Notes: generated from the letters alone by a model not told the origin. Shown: positions 10,444 to 24,222, counted from the stretch's first letter. The stretch is 64,000 nucleotides of DNA from Batkoa obscura (GCA_030770535.1 JASVEC010000027.1:1-64000), one strand, 5' to 3'. Numbers and translations: made by a program.

Positions 10444-12359
10444 TTTTTGAATTCTTCAATCAACTTTTATTAAACTTTTTTTGTTTTTATACTCTCTTTA
10501 TTATTTTCGCCTTATTATTTTTATCAGATTTTGAACAAAAAAACTCAAAAAATAGTCTAAAAAAATAAAAAATAACAAAATCAAACTTGAATTTTCTTAC
10601 TTTTGTAACCTTTACAAATGTCATATACCCAATATTATCCCTTATTCTTTCCTATCTGATCAACTATGAGCCAATCATTTTTCCTTCAACTCTATTAAAC
10701 CATCTTTATTACAACCAAAAAGTCTTTATTAGGCAATTATAATGCCAATCAGATAACACACGGCAGGAAAGAAATTAAACTTTTCTATTTATTAATATTT
10801 CAAATAACATAAATAGAAGTGAGTAAGAATTAATTTTTTTAACTTTATTCTGATTTTATTAGATTGGATGGATATTAAGCTAATTTGGAAGTTTTTTAAA
10901 CACTGAAGTGGGGGAATGTTGTACAAAGTAGCTATGATATCTGCTCCTGTGATGTAATTATGCCTGAAGTTGAACTCTTGTTTGTGGATAGCGATTTATT
11001 ATATAAAAGATAGCTGTTTGATATTTAGTCCAAAAGTGGTAATCCAGCTTAATTCATAAAAAATCGTATGATAAACTAACAAAAGTTGTCATTATCGAAA
11101 GTATTTTTTACACTAACAACCTGCTTTGAATTTTTGCACTTTGGGTTGGATTTTGAGTTGACCTTGAAAGCAATAATTATACATCTATGCTCTCAAAAAG
11201 TAAACCTACTGAGCCCAGGCTAGGGGTCTCTAGATTCTTCAGTCAGGTCATTGTAGTATCTATTACGACGTCATCCAACCTCTCTTTTCACTCTGTTTTC
11301 CTTGATCCTTTAAACGTTGATCATCGTTGTAATGAAATGCAATAAAAACATAAAAATAATAAGTATATTTATTTAGTATTTAGGATTCTAAAGATACTTT
11401 AATTAAGAAAATGTAATGAATAAAAATAAATTTATTTAAATAACATATTGTTATAGTTAGTACGTAATATCATTATATACAAGTTTATTGTACTTGAACT
11501 CTAGTTCATAAAACAAAACTTTACAATTGTTAATCCATAGCTATTGGTAAATTCATTATAAAGATAAAGATAAAATAAACAAAAATATAATATATTTAAT
11601 AATATTCACATAATAGTTTTTATTTTCATTTATTGAAACTAATAGTATGAATCTAAGATAATAGCAAAAAAACTAAAAAAAATTAAAAAAATAATACTCT
11701 TTCCTCTTATTAAAAATTGTTTTTTAAAGCACTCTACTTGATGTATATTTATTTTTAAATTAAGGTACCAAATGCTATTTAACTAAATAACAATAATAAC
11801 AAAATAGGATTAAAGTTTAATCAAATCAAAATATATTATAGTTATTAAAAGTATACTTTTTATTAATTTATTTTTGTTATTTTATTTTTATTTTTATTTT
11901 TAAATATGGATAAACCCAAACCCAAAGTTCAACTTTTTAAAATTTATTTTGAAACTGATTCCATTTAAATGCTTCTATTATTTTTAACTTGTCATTAATA
12001 TACTTTATAGTGAATTTTTGATTTACTAATGTTTAAAACCTGTTAATTCATTATAAAATAAATTTACGGCAAATTAAAAAATAGTAAAGGCATCTAAATG
12101 CCATCAGTTCTAAAAAGGTAAATTAAACAAATGCTGAAAACAAAAGACGTAAGGATGTATATTTTGTTCAAGAAATTTACTAATATTTTTCTACTTGATA
12201 GCACTTAAAAAATGGAAAAAGGGATGAAATCAAAAAAACTATTTTCATTAATCATTTAGAATCTTGTTTAAACGAGTAAGATAACTTTTAACTTCAAATG
12301 AATACATTATAGATATCAATAATATTTAAGTAAAAAATATAACTTTATTCCTTTTCCAA
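10444..12359. other. intergenic, 1.9 kb, one decayed foldback copy
   Basis: Promoter region of the MFS gene followed by AT-rich sequence. The only structured feature is a decayed copy of the foldback element at 12152-12240. Confidence 0.5.
12152..12240 (-). mobile_element. foldback MITE-like element, decayed copy
   Basis: Reads AGGATGTATATTTTGTTCAA then TAGCACTTAAAAAATGGAAA and ends near ATCAAAAAAACT, in the reverse orientation of copy 1. The core has lost several positions (CTACTTGATAGCAC for CCGCTCAAATAGCGC). The right terminal CCCC is gone. Confidence 0.65.
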
Positions 12360-13438
12360 TTATAAATTGTTAACCTTAATCAAAGCCTTACCAAAACTCT
12401 TACTTTCAAATATACCAATGAAAACAGCTGGAAGGTTTTCGATCCTCCCAGTAATATATTCTTTATATTTCATTTTATCTTCAGCTAAATGTTTACTGAA
12501 CGTTTCAAAAGCCTTAGGGAAGAGATCCAATCTATCATTCATCATAAGTCTTTCCATGCATATTTTTTTACCAATTATTTGAATCAAATTATCAATTCCG
12601 TCACTTTGTCTACCTTTGCTATACTAAGAGACTATACCACATGCTTGGATATGGCACTTACTACTAGTTACTTCTAATACAGCCTCAGGTGTTTTTCCTC
12701 CTACATTTTCAAAATGAATATCAATACCATTAAGATAATATTCTTTAAGTATTGGGATTAAATCGTTGTATTTCTTATAATTGAACACAACATCAAAGTT
12801 CAATTCGTTTAATTAGCACTTTACTTTATCACCACTACCAGCTGATCCAGTTACTCTTAACTCTGACTGTTTACAATATTGACCAACTACTTGACCTACA
12901 GCCCCAGAAGCAGCATAGATAAAGATAATTCCTCCTTGCTTAGTAGATTCACGGATGATATGTAACCTAATATAGGAGGTGGCACCTGGTATACCGGTGA
13001 TACCTAAATAGTAAGTAAGTGGTAGCTTTGATTCACGGCCATCAGGAACCGATCTGGTATTAGCGGTTGAAATGATAGCGTGTTTTGACCAGTCTACAAA
13101 ATCAACTGCAATGTCACCCTTTTTGAATTTATTGGAGTTAGAGGCTATTACTTCGGATACAATCATTCCGCTCAATGACTTGTTAAGTTGAAAAGTTTGG
13201 AGGTATTTATCAGGTCCCGTGTCTTTGCTCGATGGCTTAATAAGTTAACTTTCACTTGGACGCATTCCGCCATACATATAAGAATCAACCGAAGGATGCA
13301 AATTACGAACTAACAATTGATCTTTTTCTAATGACACATTGTTGAAATCAAACTCTTCTTTGATTGTCTCAAAGTTATCATTGATGGTTGGTAACCTTTC
13401 AGATGGGCTTTACATATTACTTTCGTGTTGCTGACCAT
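12360..13438 (-). pseudogene. decayed NADPH-dependent MDR reductase (prostaglandin/alkenal reductase type)
   Basis: Translating the minus strand gives a recognisable zinc-less medium-chain dehydrogenase/reductase. The N-terminal part reads VSNTKVICKAH, then KDQLLVRNLHPSVDSYMYGG. The cofactor region reads GIIFIYAASGAVGQVVGQYC (canonical ...SAASGAVG..VGQ..K), followed by FNYKKYNDLIPILKEY, IDIHFENVGG and a C-terminal ITGRIENLPAVFIGIFE. Family members reduce activated double bonds with NADPH. The frame is broken by one frameshift after about residue 13 and by in-frame stops at 13245-13247, 12813-12815 and 12624-12626, so a full enzyme cannot be made. No introns are needed. It is a host gene in early decay, because the sequence between lesions is still well conserved. 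Confidence 0.85.
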
Positions 13439-13672
13439 TGCTTATTTTAATTAAATTTGTTATAAAAAATAGAAAGTTAATATTGGATCTTCATACTTGT
13501 TAAGTTGTAGATCTATTAGTAATATATTGTTAATGTTTGAACCACATACAGCAGCATTAGTTGTATGATGTAAGATATTGTTTTATTAAATTGCTTTGAG
13601 ACTTCTACTAGCGATCCTAAATTTTAAAAAGCCTCATCCCTAACCTGCTTCAAATTGATCCTAATATTAACA

Positions 13673-13725
13673 TTAAAGTGCCATTTGAGCAGAAAATTGA
13701 CATAGTATTTAAAATTAAAAATACC
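13673..13725 (+). mobile_element. right half of a foldback MITE-like element, interrupted by copy 2
   Basis: AGTGCCATTTGAGCAGAAAA and the following 33 bases match the right half of the element in forward orientation. The match stops at AAATACC, exactly where the reverse-oriented copy 2 begins. Confidence 0.6.
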
Positions 13726-13832
13726 ATATGGGGGTGTATTTTTTTGTTTAAGGATTTTACTAACAATTTTTCCGCTCAAATAGTGCTTGAAAAATGGAAA
13801 AAGTAATGAAATCAAAAAAAACATCCCCATAT
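13726..13832 (-). mobile_element. foldback MITE-like element, copy 2
   Basis: A 107-bp copy in reverse orientation, flanked by ATAT on both sides. It starts GGGGGTGTATTTTTTTGTTT, has the core TCCGCTCAAATAGTGCTT and ends AAAACATCCCC. Confidence 0.85.
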
Positions 13833-15417
13833 ACCTATTTTACCTATTTTAAAAGGTTCCTCAGCTATTTCAATTTACAAAAAACTATGCAAACTAAGTA
13901 GGGTTTCAAAGGAAGATATTGATGGGATGTTTTTATTTTATTAATTTGTTCATTCATTAAATAGATAAAAAGTTAGAAATTCAATTTTAAACAAAAACAT
14001 GTCTATATGCTATTTTTATATATTAATATCTAAAAAAATCATAATTGCTTTTGAAAATTTACAACCAAGTAAATGAATCTCAATATTAGACAAAGCAAGG
14101 TTTTTAAATGTATCTTTGTTATATTAAAATAAAATAAAAATATTTAATTATGAATTTCAAAGTAGGTTTTAAGACCGAATATTTATCCTAAGATTTTAGA
14201 GTTTAAATTTGAATTTAGGCAGGATTTCTAAAAGAAAAATGTACTTTATCTTTTTTAATTGACAGTTCTAAGTTGTTAAGATATTAGGATAAAAAGGTTG
14301 CTTTTAAGAATAATGATTTATCAAAGCTGAAACAAAATTGTTAAACTTTAAGGGTTTAAATATTGATATAAATACTGTCTTAAAGAATCTTGATGATATT
14401 ATAATTTTATCCTTTTATACATAAATTAACGTGAAATAGTTTCCAATTACTTAATTATCTAATAATTTATAAAACATTGAATATGTTGTATGATTTATAT
14501 AAAATACATTATATAAAAGTGACTATGGTTATCTAATATATTTCAAATTCAAATAAGCAAAAGCTTTTTCTGTATAAATATCTATTTTTAAATTCTATTC
14601 AACTAAAAGAGAACCATAAAATGGAATGATGTAATTTTACTATTATTTTATCACCATATAATAGTCAAAAAATTTTAAATAATGTTTTATGTAATAGAAA
14701 AGATCATTTGATTAAGTTTTAACTATATTTGAGCTATTTCCCATTAAAAAGGAGCAGCTATGACTTTTCCATTACTTTAGACAGGGTAGGATAAACGGTT
14801 ATTAACATCAGCGATTTTATTCCATTTAACTAATAAATTAGTAATTAAATCATTGCGCAAAAAAAAAATAGAACTTTAAAAAATAGAGTCAATTCAAAAG
14901 AACAAACTTTTCATACATTTGTAATCAATATTAATCTTCACTACCACATACATTACCTTAACTTGTATTTGTAATTTTATTAAAGGCTTGAAAATACCTG
15001 CTTTTATAATAAATATCTTTATATTGATATACAACTCCTTACACCGCTTACTTTAAAATGTTACTATATGTTATCCTGTATTGAATAAATAAGTAAAAGT
15101 ATATCTAAGGTACAATATTGAACTACCAGTTATTTTAACAATATAATAATAATTTATTATTTATTTCCAAATTTAGAAATCTCCATTTTGATTGAAGGAA
15201 TTTTGAATCCGAACTTGTTTGACCATTTCAATGAAAAAATTTAAGCACCGTTTATTTCCAAATAAAACTATAAAATCCCAAATTGCTTAGATTCTAGAAT
15301 CATTTTATATTTTTAATAACCACTGTATTTTAAATACACTTTTTCTTTTGAATTATTTTATGTTACCTTTCTTATAAATAAGACAATCAAAAATATTTTT
15401 ATCAATTTTTAAAAAAA

Positions 15418-16194
15418 ATGTCGACTAAAGCACGTACTAAGTTTAATCCTGAACAGTTACACGAGTTAGAAAGGCTATACCGGTTTAATTCCAAACCACT
15501 CAAAGAGATGTTAATTGAATTAGGTGAACAAGTTGGTTTAGAATTACGTACTATTCAAATTTGGTTTCAAAATAGAAGAATGAAAGACCGTCATAGTAAT
15601 AATAATAGTAATAATAATAATGGAAGTAGTATTGCTCCAAGTCCTGCTACTACTCAAGAACTCACTGCAAACCATAAATCAAAACAAGAGTTATATAGTG
15701 TCCATGCTGCCAATCGTACTCCATGTACTCCTTCAGTTAATATACCAAAACCTAATAGAAATAACTTTGGGAATATGTTGTTAAATGGATTTGCTTTACA
15801 TTCTGTTGAAAAGGATATGTATATGAATAGTATGCAACGATCAAGGTCCTTTGCTTCTAATTATCAACAATCTAGTCATGGTAGTTATTATAGTTACAAT
15901 GATCAACATGTATATATGAATGAAAATAGTGTTGTTGACCCTTTAATGCAAAGTTATCAAGAAAATGTATATGATAATAATGTAAGTGAAGCATTAAGTT
16001 ATGAATACAATTATAATCAATCTCAGTTAGATAGTACGATGAATGTGAATCCATTTTTAAGTGAGTTTGAAACGTACAATTATCAAAATAGTTATTTTAA
16101 TCAACAAGATTATGTAGGTTATAACCCTAATAACCAAATGTACAATTCAATACCTAATGAGTTTCACCAAACTCAATATCCCAATTTTCTATGA
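15418..16194 (+). CDS. homeodomain transcription factor
   Basis: A single-exon 258-aa protein. The homeodomain occupies residues about 2-60 at the extreme N-terminus: RTKFNPEQLHELERLYRFNS forms helix 1, ELGEQVGLELRTIQ covers helix 2 and the turn, and IWFQNRRMKDR is the recognition helix with the invariant Trp, Phe, Asn and Arg. A short Asn/Ser run follows. The remaining about 190 residues are low-complexity, rich in Asn, Tyr, Gln and Ser, as expected of an activation region. It should bind DNA in the nucleus; targets are unknown. The ATG is preceded by an A-rich context with no upstream in-frame exon seen. The typical 60-residue (non-TALE) spacing fits fungal Pho2/Yox1-like homeobox proteins, but no specific orthologue can be named. 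Confidence 0.92.
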   Translation: MSTKARTKFNPEQLHELERLYRFNSKPLKEMLIELGEQVGLELRTIQIWFQNRRMKDRHSNNNSNNNNGSSIAPSPATTQELTANHKSKQELYSVHAANRTPCTPSVNIPKPNRNNFGNMLLNGFALHSVEKDMYMNSMQRSRSFASNYQQSSHGSYYSYNDQHVYMNENSVVDPLMQSYQENVYDNNVSEALSYEYNYNQSQLDSTMNVNPFLSEFETYNYQNSYFNQQDYVGYNPNNQMYNSIPNEFHQTQYPNFL

Positions 16195-18563
16195 TATATA
16201 TTTTTGTTCAGTAACTTAGATCAGTTAATTTTAGCACCTCTCTCCCTTTCTTTTTTCATTTACTAAATGACAAACAACTTTTAAAAGTTTAATAAATTAT
16301 TTCTATTTTCATATATATAAAATAACCTCAATTTTATCTTTCATATACCCTTATACTTTTAATTTATTATAAATTATTAAACCAATAATATAGTAATACA
16401 TTATAAATAATACAACAACTCATTATTTGATCATGTGAATGAAATTTGTTAAAGTTTATTATCCTTAAGTAAAAGCTAGCAGTATTTTCCATCTAAAAAT
16501 GCGATAGTAATTATTTAGATGGTAACAGTCATTTCCCCTTTTTTCCAATACATTGAATTGATTGGCTCTATCGGTATTATTTTGTTCTATTAACTTATCT
16601 TAAATTTATAAATAGCTGAATCAATATAAGCAATTAAAGGTTTAGAATGCTAGTTAGTTTGACTTAGTTAAATAGTAAACACATTCTAATTATTGATTAT
16701 TTTTTATATATCAAATAAATATCATTATTAAATTTTATCTGTTTATCTTTATAAAATATTATATTGAATTGAAATTTATCTTGAATCTTAGTCAACAAGA
16801 TTTTATTCAACTCTTGTAAATAGTTAACTTATGTAATAAAATTAGAAACGTTGCTTTAAACGAAGGTTGTTGAGAATAAATCAACTTGTAGCAATCTCCT
16901 TTATTTTTAATTAGACTTAAATTATTTTTTGTTTAAAATAAAATTCTATTTTTGTTTAAAACTTAATGAAGAAGATTAGAAACTAGTTAATAAAAATTTT
17001 ATGCCCAATTGAGTTAAACAATAATCAAAAAAAATGGATTAAATTTCATAAAAAATAGATTAGCATAAATGCTGTATTTTTAAATTAGCCAATAAGAATC
17101 AAAAAAAAATTAATAGAGGCAAAAAGTTTTATTTTAAGTTGGCTTAAAAACTTAAATTCATTTAAATATAAAAATAAAATAATTTTTTTTTTATTAAGTA
17201 AATTAATGCCTTTTATCTACCGACTTATCAAGTACAAATCACTATTTCTATTATAAAAAAAACACAACTTTATCTTATTTATTTATAAACAAAAGTCCCA
17301 ATTTTAAAACATTTTTTCAACGAACGATTGACTCCCACGCTCAATTTATTCAATATTTTAATATCACTTTGTTCAATTATTATTCTATTTTGTAATCAAA
17401 TAAAGCTCAAATTTCACACACCACTTAAAACTCTAAATTTAGTAAAATTACTTTGAAAATATTCTTTAAAGTAGTTATTTAAATATAATAGAGTTAGGAT
17501 CTTTTATTTTTACAATAAATTTAATTTAGTATTGAGTGCAAATTCAATAATCTATTACTAATATTGAGCTACTTTTATTTTTTCAATTAATAAATAAAAA
17601 ATAGGAGAACATTACTTTTGAATCTTATGTATTGAATTTGGTATTTAAATTTCATATGCATCTGTTGACTCTAATTACCTATTTGATAATTGAGTTTAAA
17701 AAAGTAATAGTATTAAGATTGAAGAAAAGTTTAATAGTGGAAAAAGGATATACTCTTTTTCAAAAGATTGAAGAGATAATTTTATACAGAAAAACTAATA
17801 GAAAAGGTAAAATAATAACATTTATTATAATATGTTAATTAAACTTTATATCTTATTTTTATCTCTATTTCTTATTTCCCACCTTGAAAATATTGCTTAA
17901 TCTCATACTAAATATAAAAAACTTAAATAACATTAATTGAATGATAACAAATTCATAATCAAGGCATAATTCAATTTCTGTGGCAATTACCACATTATTA
18001 TTAACCAATAAGATAAGTTTTATTTTGATCATTTTGACCACAAGGGAAATTATTATTAGTTGTATTGTAGTATAAATTCCATATATTAAAGTAATTGATA
18101 ATAAGTGAAAAATTAATGTTATTTATAAACTATTAATAGCCTTTTCTCATCTATTTAATTTTCTAATATTCTTACATTTACTTATTAAAACAAATTAACG
18201 GAGTATATTGAACTTAAATTGCCATCTAAATATTGAACCTCCTTTAATTATATTCGGTCAAAATTGACTTTTTTCAGCATAAAATCTAATACATAATAAT
18301 TATTCCGAACAAATATAAAAAAGATAGGTACTTTTATATTCATTAATTTTCAAAGAATCAAATCAAAAGAATCAAGTAATTATTACTTATTCCTTTTCTA
18401 TTTTTAACTTCTCTCTTTTACTTGTATAAATTATTAATTAAATAGGAACTGCTCATTTCATCAATTCACTTTTTTTTTTTATTAAAAAAAGAATACTACT
18501 TTTATCTTTTGTTTACCAATCTTTCCTTTAGTAATTAATTGAAATAATTTCATTCAATTAATC
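16195..18563. other. intergenic, 2.4 kb
   Basis: Long AT-rich spacer between two plus-strand genes. The few short ORFs (for example 17632-17838) have no recognisable content. No repeat copy or RNA gene was recognised. Confidence 0.5.
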
Positions 18564-21500
18564 ATGGCGATGCGAATGTCGAATCGAGCATCCTCCATGA
18601 TTTCCAGTAGTTATGATCCTAGTAATTTATCGGATCTTACTGAACTTCCCGATGCTACCATCTCTTCCATTTCCACTTGTTTATCTTCCCGTTATCAATT
18701 AAGAGAATATTATACGAATCTTGGTTCAAGAGTATTATTATCTATAAATCCATTTAAAGAAGAAGATAGTTTGAATTATGATCAAGTATTAAAGGATTAT
18801 TTAGCTAATTATCGAAATTTTCAAGATGATAAAGAAAATATGCAACCTCATATATTTAAATTAGCATCTACCGTTTACTTTCATTTAAGGAGAAGTGCTT
18901 TAGATCAATCTGTTATTTTTTGGTAAGTAAATTAACAAATTAATAGTTTTATACAATGCATTAATCTTATTTTATATTATTAGTGGTAGTGTTGGTAGTG
19001 GTAAAAGTGAAAATAAAAAATTATTTTTAAAGGCAATGGCCGGGTTACGTAGTGCTAGTAAAAAAGAAAGCAAATTATATACTCAAATTATTAATTCTGA
19101 ACAAATCTTTGAATGTTTTGGTAGTACATTTACATCTTCTATGACTAAAGCTTCAAGATTTGCTAAATATATTGAATTACAATTCGATAATCGAGGAAGA
19201 ACAATAGGAGTGAAACATTTAGATTATTTATTAGAAAAGAATCGATTAAGTGATAAACAACGGGGGGAATCTAATTTTTTAGTATTTTATCAATTTTTAG
19301 CTGGAATAACTGAAGAAGAAAAAAATCAATTTCAATTAAAAGGAGTAAGTCAATATCAATATTTAATTGGTACTTTTTTTCCATATAGTTTTGAAGAATT
19401 AAAACAACAATTTTTAAATTTAAAATTAAGTTTAAAAAATTTAGGTTTTACTAAAAAATTTCAATCTCAAATTTTTCAATTATTAGCTTCTATTTTACAC
19501 TTAGGAAATATCAAGTTTTATGATCGTTCAAACAAAGATGAAGAAGGTGGGGCCTTAGTGATGGATTATGATGTATTAAGTTTAGCAGCTGATTTTTTAG
19601 GCTTACATCCAACTACATTAGAAGGTTTATTAACTTATCGTACTCAAGTAATTAAAAAAGAAACATGTACAATGTTTTTAGATTGTTTACAAGCTAGTAA
19701 ACAAAAAGATGAATTAGCTAAATGTTTATATTCTTTATTATTTTCATGGATAACTGAACATATTAATACAAGATTATGTTTTGATCAACAAAGTAATTTT
19801 ATCGGTATATTAGATTTACCTGGATTTCAAAAATTAATGCCAACTTCTGGATTTGAACAATTTTGCATTAATTTTTCTAATGAAAGATTATATAATTATA
19901 TGTTATATCAAATATTTGAAGCTTCTAATGATGCTTATGATGAAGATAATATTTTTATACCAAAAATTGATATTATAGATAATCAAAATATTGTTCAATT
20001 ATTAACTAAATCAAGTAACGGTTTAGTATCAATATTAAGTAAACAAGCAAATCGATCTAAAGGACCAGCCAATGATACTAGTTTATTACAAGCTATTCAA
20101 AAAGTACAAGAAAATAATCCCATATTAAATATTAATTTAAGTTTAAATCAATTTACAATTAATCATTTTCAAGAGCCAGTCATTTATGATATCATTGGGT
20201 TTATGGAAAATAATATGGATTCAATTAATCCAGATTTTGTACAAACATTTCGTGGAGAAGCTGATGTTGCTGTTAGTAATAGTTTTATTTCTGGTTTATT
20301 TAATCATCATACTATTTCAACTCAAGTTAATCCAAAAGATAATGGTAATATTGTATCAGCACAAAAGTCTGCATTACCAAGAAGAACACCTTCTATGAAA
20401 AGAGCTAGAATTCAACAATTAGATGAAAATGGAGAATTTGGAAATAAACAAGTGAAAATCAATTGTGTTGCTAATCAATTAAAAGTAGGATTAGATGAAT
20501 TATTTGATACTTTTGATAATACAGAAACTTGGTTTGTGTTATGTTTATGTTTACCAGATTCTACTAATTTTAATTCAGAATCTATGGAAAATCAATTAAA
20601 CTTATATAAATTAGATCAAATGATTTTACGTAAAAAAACAGAATATACAATATGTTATTTACATGAAGAATTTGTATTAAGATATAATAATTTATTAATT
20701 GGACTTGGAATTAATATTAATCAAAAATTTAATGAAATTTGTGAAGCTTTTAAAATAATAATGAATTGGAATAATGAAAGTATTGCTGTTGGAAATCAAT
20801 ATATTTATTTAAATGAGTTATCATGGGTAGAATTAGAAGATGGATTACGTAATTTTGAGCATGGTACAAGTAGTCAAAAATTTGGTTTAATTGCGCCTGG
20901 AATGATAACAGATGATAATCAATCCTTTTATTCTGATGATGACAATAACGGTACTGAATTAGATAGTCAATTAGGAGATTCTTCACAAATTGGAGATTTA
21001 GAATTAATTAGAGAAAAAGGAGATTTAGAATTAATTGATGAAGATGAAGAATTAAATAAGAAACCCCCTAAATCAACAATACGTAAATTATGGATATTAT
21101 TAACTTGGTTATTAACTTGGTGGATACCTTCATTTATGTTAAGTTGTTGTGGACGAATGAAATTAAAAGATGTTAAAATGGCATGGAGAGAGAAAGTAGC
21201 TTTATGTATTTTAATACTTTTAATGTCTGGATTTGTAGTATTATTTATTGTTGGTGTTAATCCATTATTATGTCCAGAAAGAGATATTTATACTGTTGAT
21301 GAAGTAGCAAGTACAAAAGAAAGTACAACTTCTTCCCCATTATATCATTTATATGGAAGAGTTTATGAATTATATGGTATTGCTGGATTAAAAACAAACG
21401 GTCATCGAATGGTATCTACTCAAAAAATGATTGAAAATTTTGGTGGAATTAATGTAGATGATGCATTTCCAATTCAAATTAATCCTGATTTATGTTTAAG

Positions 21501-24222
21501 ATTTGATGGGAATGAAATTGATCCTCAAATTTCATTAAGTAATAAAACTAATAACCCCAATTTTATTAATCATGATCATCGATATTATCGTGGTGAAAGA
21601 AATTACTCTCCTTATTGGTTTGAAAATGTTATTAGATATCATATGAAAAAAGTAGGAGATATTGCCTATACTTTAGATACAATTACTAAAAGAGCAGCTC
21701 AAGGTAGAAAAATAATATTATATCAAGATAAAGATGATAAGAAATCAATATTAAGAGTATTTGATTTTACTCCTTATTTTAATTTATTTGTATTAACTCG
21801 AGATAATGAACAATCCGCTAATTTAAAAACAGAAGGTGACTTTTTAGGACCAGATATGACTCAAATTATTAATAATAATAGTGGAAAAGATATTAGTGAT
21901 TTATTCAAACAATTATTTAAAGATGATTTAGATACTAAAAAAAGAATTGAACAATGTATGAATAATTTATTTTATGCTGGTTTAGTAGATGATCGTAATT
22001 CACCACAATGTATCTTTGCTCAATATTTATTATTAGCCTTATCTATCTTTTTATTTGCTATATTATTTGTTAAGTTTTTAGCTTCTTTACAATTAGGAAG
22101 TCGACCTGAACCTGAAGATCATGATAAATTTGTTGTTTGTAATGTACCTTGTTATACAGAAGATTTAGAATCTTTAAAACGTACAATTGATTCATTAGCC
22201 ATATTAAAATATGATGATAAACGTAAATTATTATTTATAATTAGTGATGGTATGGTTATTGGTGGTGGTAATGAATTACCAACACCAAGAATTTTATTAA
22301 ATTTACTTGGCTCAGATTCAAGTTTAGATCCAGAACCCTTAAGTTTTTTATCTTTAGGAGAAGGTTCAAAACAACATAATATGGGTAAAGTATATACTGG
22401 ATTATATGAAATTCGAGGTCATGTTGTACCATATATTGTAATTGTTAAAGTGGGTAAACCAAGTGAAAGAGTTAAACCTGGTAATAGAGGAAAAAGAGAT
22501 TCACAATTAATCTTAATGAAGTTCTTTAATAAAGTTCATTATGATCATCCAATGGTACCCTTAGAATTAGAAATGTATCATCAAATTAAAAATGTAATTG
22601 GTGTAGATCCTCATTTATATGAATTCGTTTTAATGGTAGATGCTGATACTGTAGTTATGCCAGATTCATTAAATCGATTAGTATCTGCTATGTTACATGA
22701 TATTAAAATTATGGGAATTTGTGGAGAAACTTCAATTATGAATGAAAGAGATTCATGGGCCACTATGATTCAAGTTTATGAATACTATATGTCCCATCAT
22801 TTAGCTAAAGCTTTTGAATCTTTATTTGGTTCCGTTACTTGTTTACCAGGTTGTTTTTCAATGTATCGAGTAAAATCACCAGATAATGATAGTCCCTTAT
22901 TAATTCATGATTGTATTATTAATCAATACAGTGAAAATCAAGTGAATACATTACATAAAAAGAATTTATTTCATTTAGGTGAAGATCGTTATTTAACTAC
23001 TTTAATGTTAAAAAATTTCCCATTTAATAAATTAACATTTACACCGGATGCTAAATGTCTTACTAACGCTCCAGATACATGGGAAGTGTTATTATCACAA
23101 CGTCGAAGATGGATTAATTCAACTGTTCATAATTTATTAGAATTAGTATTTTTACCAAGGTTATGTGGATTTTGTTGTTTTTCAATGAGATTTGTTGTAT
23201 TTATGGATTTATTATCAACAATTATAATGCCAGCTACATTAGGTTATTTAGGTTATTTAGTTTATCGTTTAGCTTCTGATCGTACCAAAGCTATCCCCAT
23301 TGCATCTTTAGTATTTATAGCTGCCCCTTATGTCTTACAAATGTTAGTATTTTTAATACGTCGACAATGGCAACAAATTGGTTGGATGGTAGTTTATTTA
23401 ATGGCATTACCTATCTTTGCATTTTTTATACCTTTATATTCCTTCTGGCATTTTGATGATTTTTCATGGGGTAATACTCGTGTTGTATTAGGGGAAGGTG
23501 GCAAAAAGAAAAAAGTGGCTGTAGATGAAGGTATCTTTGATCCCCAATCTATACCCACCCGTAAATGGTCTGAGTATGAAGAAGAGAATTGGGAAAAAGA
23601 AACTGAAAAAACAAGTTATTCGCATCATTCTTCACCATCTGCTAATTCCTTGAATAAACCACCAATCACCAATGCTTCTCCAATTCCATTTTCGATACCT
23701 GCAATTGATGCTATCCCTATGATGCCTATCATGCAACAACAACAACAAAATTATAGACCAATGTCCACTTTCTCTAGTATGCCTTACATGGCTACCATGA
23801 TGGCAAGTCAAGAACAAATGCCATATCAAACCCAAGTGGGAGGGGGAAATATCCCACCACCAATGATGCAACGTCAATTTACAGATGAATATGTACCCAC
23901 TTATCCAATGGCAAGTAATTCCTCTGTTTATAAAGGCTCTCGTCCAGCCTCTCCAAGTTTTAAACCAATGAAAGTTCATACTCCACCTCAAATCCAATCC
24001 ATGACACCCCCTCTTTTACCCAATTTTCAACCGGGGCCAGAGTTCCCTAATTATCAGGATATCATTGTGAAGATTCGTATGATATTGGCAGAAAGTGATT
24101 TAATGGCCGTGTCTAAAAAACAAGTGAGAGTGAAATTAAGCGAGTATTTTGGGATCGAATTGGATGCGTATAAAGAACAGGTGAATTATTGGATTGAATT
24201 GGTGCTGAAGGGACAATTATAA
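18564..24222 (+). CDS. chitin synthase with N-terminal myosin motor domain (class V/VII type)
   Basis: Two exons, 18564-18922 and 18984-24222, give 1865 aa; the intron splits the codon just before the P-loop. Residues about 30-700 are a myosin-like motor: P-loop GSVGSGKSE (121-129), switch I-like ASRFAKYIELQFD (about 176), and switch II and relay ILDLPGFQKLMP then CINFSNERLYNYM (about 394-420). Membrane segments follow at about 823-843 and 859-880. The GT2 chitin synthase core spans about 1160-1510: VVCNVPCYTEDLESLKRTID, DADTVVMPDSL (about 1339), LGEDRYLTTLML (about 1452) and the catalytic QRRRW (1492-1496). Several more membrane spans follow. A DEK_C-type domain ends the protein (about 1808-1865). 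Such enzymes polymerise UDP-GlcNAc into cell-wall chitin at growing tips, the motor acting as an actin tether. Switch II has Gln where myosins have Glu, so motor ATPase is doubtful. Confidence 0.97.

Larger units (their letters stand above)
13439..15417. other. intergenic, holds nested foldback elements
   Basis: About 2 kb between the dead reductase and the homeobox gene. Bases 13673-13832 hold a half copy and a full copy of the foldback element. The remainder is plain AT-rich sequence, including the homeobox promoter. Confidence 0.5.

Noticed and set aside
13624-13830. 68-aa minus-strand ORF
   Set aside because: It lies across the nested foldback elements and reflects their inverted repeats, not a gene.
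23632-23997. 121-aa minus-strand ORF inside the chitin synthase gene
   Set aside because: A shadow of a His/Trp-rich reverse complement of the Pro/Met/Gln-rich coding region; no independent support.
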